Shown here piece by piece: positions 61,241-64,000 of a stretch of 64,000 nt of DNA; positions within the stretch are counted from its first letter, which is position 1, and every line of letters starts with the position of its first letter. The DNA is from Reddybacter sp041277045 (GTDB lineage Bacteria; Pseudomonadota; Gammaproteobacteria; Pseudomonadales; Porticoccaceae): the NCBI GenBank assembly GCA_041277045.1, contig JBGFSY010000001.1, positions 930,001 to 994,000 of the forward strand, read 5' to 3'. The position numbers were made by a program, and so were the translations under genes. The notes beneath the pieces were generated by a model. It saw only the letters and a program-made list of their open reading frames with translations, was not told the origin of the DNA and made no database searches.

Positions 61241-64000
61241 TCAGGCTGGGCTCGCCATACTACCCGCTTTGTCATTGCTCTGACTTAAAATGCGGGAGAT
61301 TTCGTTCGCAGGCACGGGGCGGCTAAACAAATAACCTTGATAGCTATGACAGGCGTGTTGTTGAAGAAAGGCGAGCTGCTCCTGCGTTTCCACCCCTTCG
61401 GCAATGATTTGTAAGTCGAGACTTTTGGCAAGGCTAATAATGGCTTTGCAGATAGCGCCGTCTTCGATGTTGGATGCGGCATCGCTCACAAAGGTTTGAT
61501 CAATTTTTAGAATATCGATGGGGAAATTCTTTAAATAGCTGAGTGACGAATAACCTGTGCCAAAGTCGTCGACCGAGAGCTTAATGCCGAGAGTTTTTAA
61601 GGCGTTCATTACGGCAATGCTGTGCTCGGTATTGCTGGTCAATACCCCCTCGGTAATCTCAATTTCGATCAGTTCACTCTCAATGGCGTGAGCATTCAGG
61701 GTTTGCTTGACGCAGGGCAGCAGTGAGGGCGAGTGCAGGTGGTGGCCAGAAATATTCACCGCGACGGGTAAAATAGGCAAGCCGAGCTGCCGCCATTCGG
61801 CCAGTTGTCGACACACTTCATTGAGTACCCATTCGCCAATTTCGATGACCAAGTTATCTTCGTCGATAATGGGAATGAAATCACCGGGGGGAATAAGTCC
61901 GTATACGGGGTGCTGCCAGCGCAGCAGAGCTTCAAAGCCAATGATCTCACCGGAGTGGCAGTCGGCCTTGGGCTGGTAGTGCAGGAAGAACTGGTTCTTG
62001 GCAATGGCATCGGGCAGGGCGACTTCCAGCTTGAAGCGCTGGCGCACGGTTTGTTCCATCTCTTCGGTAAATAGGCGGAAAGTGTTGCGGCCGCTCTGCT
62101 TGGCTTTGTACATGGCTAAATCGGCGTGTTGCAGCAAGTGCTCGGCGTCGAGCTGACCATTTTCTGACAGGGCAATGCCAATGCTGCTTAGCACTGTTAG
62201 TTGTTGCTCCCCCAGGTCGACGGGCTGGCGCATAATCTGCAAAATATCCTCGGCCTTGGCGACACCAGCGTCGCTGCTGATAGCGCCAGACATGATGATG
62301 ACAAATTCATCGCCACCCCAGCGTGCGACGAGGTCGACATCGCGGGTGACCGTGCTCAGTCGCTTGGCAATCTCACACAGCAGCTCATCACCAATTTTAT
62401 GGCCCATAGTGTCATTGATTTTTTTGAACTGATCGAGATCGAGAAACAGTAACACCACGCTACCGGCGGTTTGCTGGTGAAAGCGAATGCGCTTTTCCAG
62501 ATTATTCATAAAATAGGTGCGGTTGTAGAGGCCGGTCAGTGGGTCGCTATAGGCGAGGGACTTGAGGCGATTCTGCAGTTTTATTTGTTGGGTGATATCG
62601 CGAATATGCAGGGCGTATTCACAGTGGCGGCTGAGGCTATCGGTGGTTTGGGTGATCACCACTTCGGCCGGAAAGTGCCTTTTGTCGAGGCGCTGTAGTC
62701 GGGTAATGTTGCGGTGCTTGAGTATCAGCCCTTCACTGGCGCTAAAGCCATGGGCCAGGCTTTGCAGGGCGGTCTTCTTGTCGCCATCTGCCATAAACAG
62801 CTCAAAAAAATTGACGCCGATGACTTGCGCGGAGCCGATACCAAAACACTTTTCAGCAGAGGGATTGAAGGCCAGCATCTCTCCCCTGTCATTGATGGTG
62901 ATGATACTGTCCATGGACGCGTCGAGAATAGCGCCCTTGTAATATTCGCTGTTTTTGAAGGCGGCGAAAGTGTCGTCTCGTTGCTGAATTTCCTGGTTAA
63001 CCTTGTCGATAACGCGATTGTATTGCTGGGCAATCTGGCCCACTTCGGTGAAGGGCTCTACCGGCACAGGGGTGGAGAAATTGGCAAGCTGTTGTTGTTG
63101 ATTCATCGATGAGAGCAGGTCGAAGACCTCGGTGCTCACCCTGTGCTCAGCAACATTGAGGCCCGTGCGCTCGGCTTCCTCGCTGACCCGAAGGGGGTAG
63201 TGGCGATTAGTCAGCTTAAAGAGAGTAAAGGCCGTAAAAAAGCTAAAAAGCCCAATAACGCCAATGCCCAAAAGCTGTGTCTGTAGTTGCTGCAAGGTTG
63301 ATAAACCGTTGCTCAATATTTTAGGGTTGCCAAAGATGGCCACGGCCAGAGTGCCCCAAATACCGGCAAACAGGTGGACGGGAACCACGCCAATGGCGTC
63401 GTCAATTTTCAGGTGCTCGAGCCAGCGTTCGCCGAATAGAGCAATAGCGCCGCCGATAAAGCCGATAAGGGCGGCATCACTGACGCTGACGGCATGGCAG
63501 CTGGCGGTAATGGCGACCAGTCCGCCGAGAGTGCCGTTGATAATATTTGAAACGTCAATATAGCCATCTATTTTGTACTTCAGTGCGGTGGCGCCAATAC
63601 CACCCAGAAAGGAGGCGATGCAGGTGTTGAGCAAGATGGCAGGAACGGCGTCATTCCAGGCCAGGGTGCTGCCGCCGTTGAAGCCGAACCAGCCAAACCA
63701 GATCAACATAGCGCCGAGTACGGCCATGGGTAGATTACTGCCGGGGATACGTTGCTTGCTCTGGTCGTAGCGACCAAAGCGTGGGCCGATCACCAGCAGT
63801 GCTGCCAGAGCTACCCAGCCGCCGACGGAGTGCACCACCGTTGAGCCAGCAAAGTCGACAAAGCCGCGCAGTTCAAGCCAGCCCGTTGGCGTGCCGGAAA
63901 TGGCGCCCGCCCAGACCCAGTGGCCAGCTAGGGGGTAGAGGAGGAGGGCGATGATGATGGTGCAAACGAGGTAGCCGAGGTAATTCATGCGCTCGGCGAC
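61241..64000 (-). CDS. Ammonium transporter fused to PAS, GGDEF and EAL domains (partial)
   Basis: The frame is open to the window edge, with VAER before the first Met, so the N-terminal part of the Amt domain lies outside. The visible 919 residues hold an Amt part of about 275 residues with both pore His (STVVHSVGGW, VPVHLFAGIWG). A linker typical of Amt signal fusions follows (about 290-330), then a PAS domain (350-470) and GGDEF. The inhibitory site RDVD is five residues before GGDEF. EAL follows with intact GFEALLRW, DDFGTGYSS and LKIDQTF. It could couple ammonium transport or sensing to cyclic di-GMP turnover. Confidence 0.93.
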   Translation of the reverse strand, partial: VAERMNYLGYLVCTIIIALLLYPLAGHWVWAGAISGTPTGWLELRGFVDFAGSTVVHSVGGWVALAALLVIGPRFGRYDQSKQRIPGSNLPMAVLGAMLIWFGWFGFNGGSTLAWNDAVPAILLNTCIASFLGGIGATALKYKIDGYIDVSNIINGTLGGLVAITASCHAVSVSDAALIGFIGGAIALFGERWLEHLKIDDAIGVVPVHLFAGIWGTLAVAIFGNPKILSNGLSTLQQLQTQLLGIGVIGLFSFFTAFTLFKLTNRHYPLRVSEEAERTGLNVAEHRVSTEVFDLLSSMNQQQQLANFSTPVPVEPFTEVGQIAQQYNRVIDKVNQEIQQRDDTFAAFKNSEYYKGAILDASMDSIITINDRGEMLAFNPSAEKCFGIGSAQVIGVNFFELFMADGDKKTALQSLAHGFSASEGLILKHRNITRLQRLDKRHFPAEVVITQTTDSLSRHCEYALHIRDITQQIKLQNRLKSLAYSDPLTGLYNRTYFMNNLEKRIRFHQQTAGSVVLLFLDLDQFKKINDTMGHKIGDELLCEIAKRLSTVTRDVDLVARWGGDEFVIIMSGAISSDAGVAKAEDILQIMRQPVDLGEQQLTVLSSIGIALSENGQLDAEHLLQHADLAMYKAKQSGRNTFRLFTEEMEQTVRQRFKLEVALPDAIAKNQFFLHYQPKADCHSGEIIGFEALLRWQHPVYGLIPPGDFIPIIDEDNLVIEIGEWVLNEVCRQLAEWRQLGLPILPVAVNISGHHLHSPSLLPCVKQTLNAHAIESELIEIEITEGVLTSNTEHSIAVMNALKTLGIKLSVDDFGTGYSSLSYLKNFPIDILKIDQTFVSDAASNIEDGAICKAIISLAKSLDLQIIAEGVETQEQLAFLQQHACHSYQGYLFSRPVPANEISRILSQSNDKAGSMASPA

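Noticed and set aside
1..64000. rRNA, tRNA, CRISPR arrays, insertion sequences, prophage or integrase genes
   Set aside because: No regularly spaced repeats, tRNA-like cloverleafs, transposases or integrases were recognised in either strand.

Overview
The window is chromosomal DNA of a gammaproteobacterium with moderate G+C. Gene order over long stretches matches Pseudomonas: metK / ArsR-type regulator / tkt / epd / pgk / fba; aroE-hemF-tsaC-...-dprA-LysM // def-fmt-rsmB-trkA-trkH; and dsbA-cytochrome c4-engB-polA-thrB-znuA/zur-znuCB. The protein families between these blocks (several acyl-CoA dehydrogenases, short-chain and medium-chain dehydrogenases, a sulfotransferase, a TonB-dependent receptor) fit a marine Cellvibrionales-type bacterium such as Spongiibacteraceae. 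That placement is an inference. I see no rRNA, tRNA, CRISPR array, insertion sequence or prophage.

Layout. 1-6984: the end of an unknown gene, an acyl-CoA dehydrogenase, rsmE, then a leftward methyl-cycle group (ArsR-methyltransferase regulator, metK, ahcY, metF) that makes SAM, removes SAH and supplies methyl-THF. 7183-12607: rightward central carbon genes tkt, epd, pgk, fba, closed by a bidirectional terminator. 12695-17836: leftward aroE, hemF, tsaC, purE, dprA and a LysM protein. 17969-23727: rightward def, fmt, rsmB, trkA, trkH. 23906-34429: a leftward accessory block with a sulfotransferase, two histidine phosphatases, an AT-rich CoiA-like gene, pdxH, three SDRs, two tandem quinone-oxidoreductase paralogues, an APH-like kinase and an acyl-CoA dehydrogenase. 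It looks like an acyl-CoA or hydrophobic-substrate catabolic island. 34697-40503: a rightward three-gene unit of TonB-dependent receptor, periplasmic binding protein and hybrid histidine kinase. 40500-42874: leftward serC-serA. 43048-44574: another acyl-CoA dehydrogenase and an ASCH-domain protein. 44830-48826: a type IV minor pilin operon without pilY1. 48980-58440: dsbA, cytochrome c4, engB, polA, thrB and the zinc uptake locus. 58465-64000: hemL, a MATE exporter and the greater part of an ammonium transporter fused to PAS-GGDEF-EAL.

The best candidates for new biology are the receptor/binding-protein/kinase unit with a palindrome at its promoter, the Amt-cyclic-di-GMP fusion, minor pilins with Asp-rich calcium-type loops, a structured RNA candidate at the engB-polA (Spot 42/ErsA) position, the ArsR-methyltransferase regulator with a palindrome in front of metK, and the AT-rich CoiA-like nuclease gene. 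No gap exceeds 300 bases without a gene. The largest (34430-34696, 44575-44829, 51217-51488) are described in the features.
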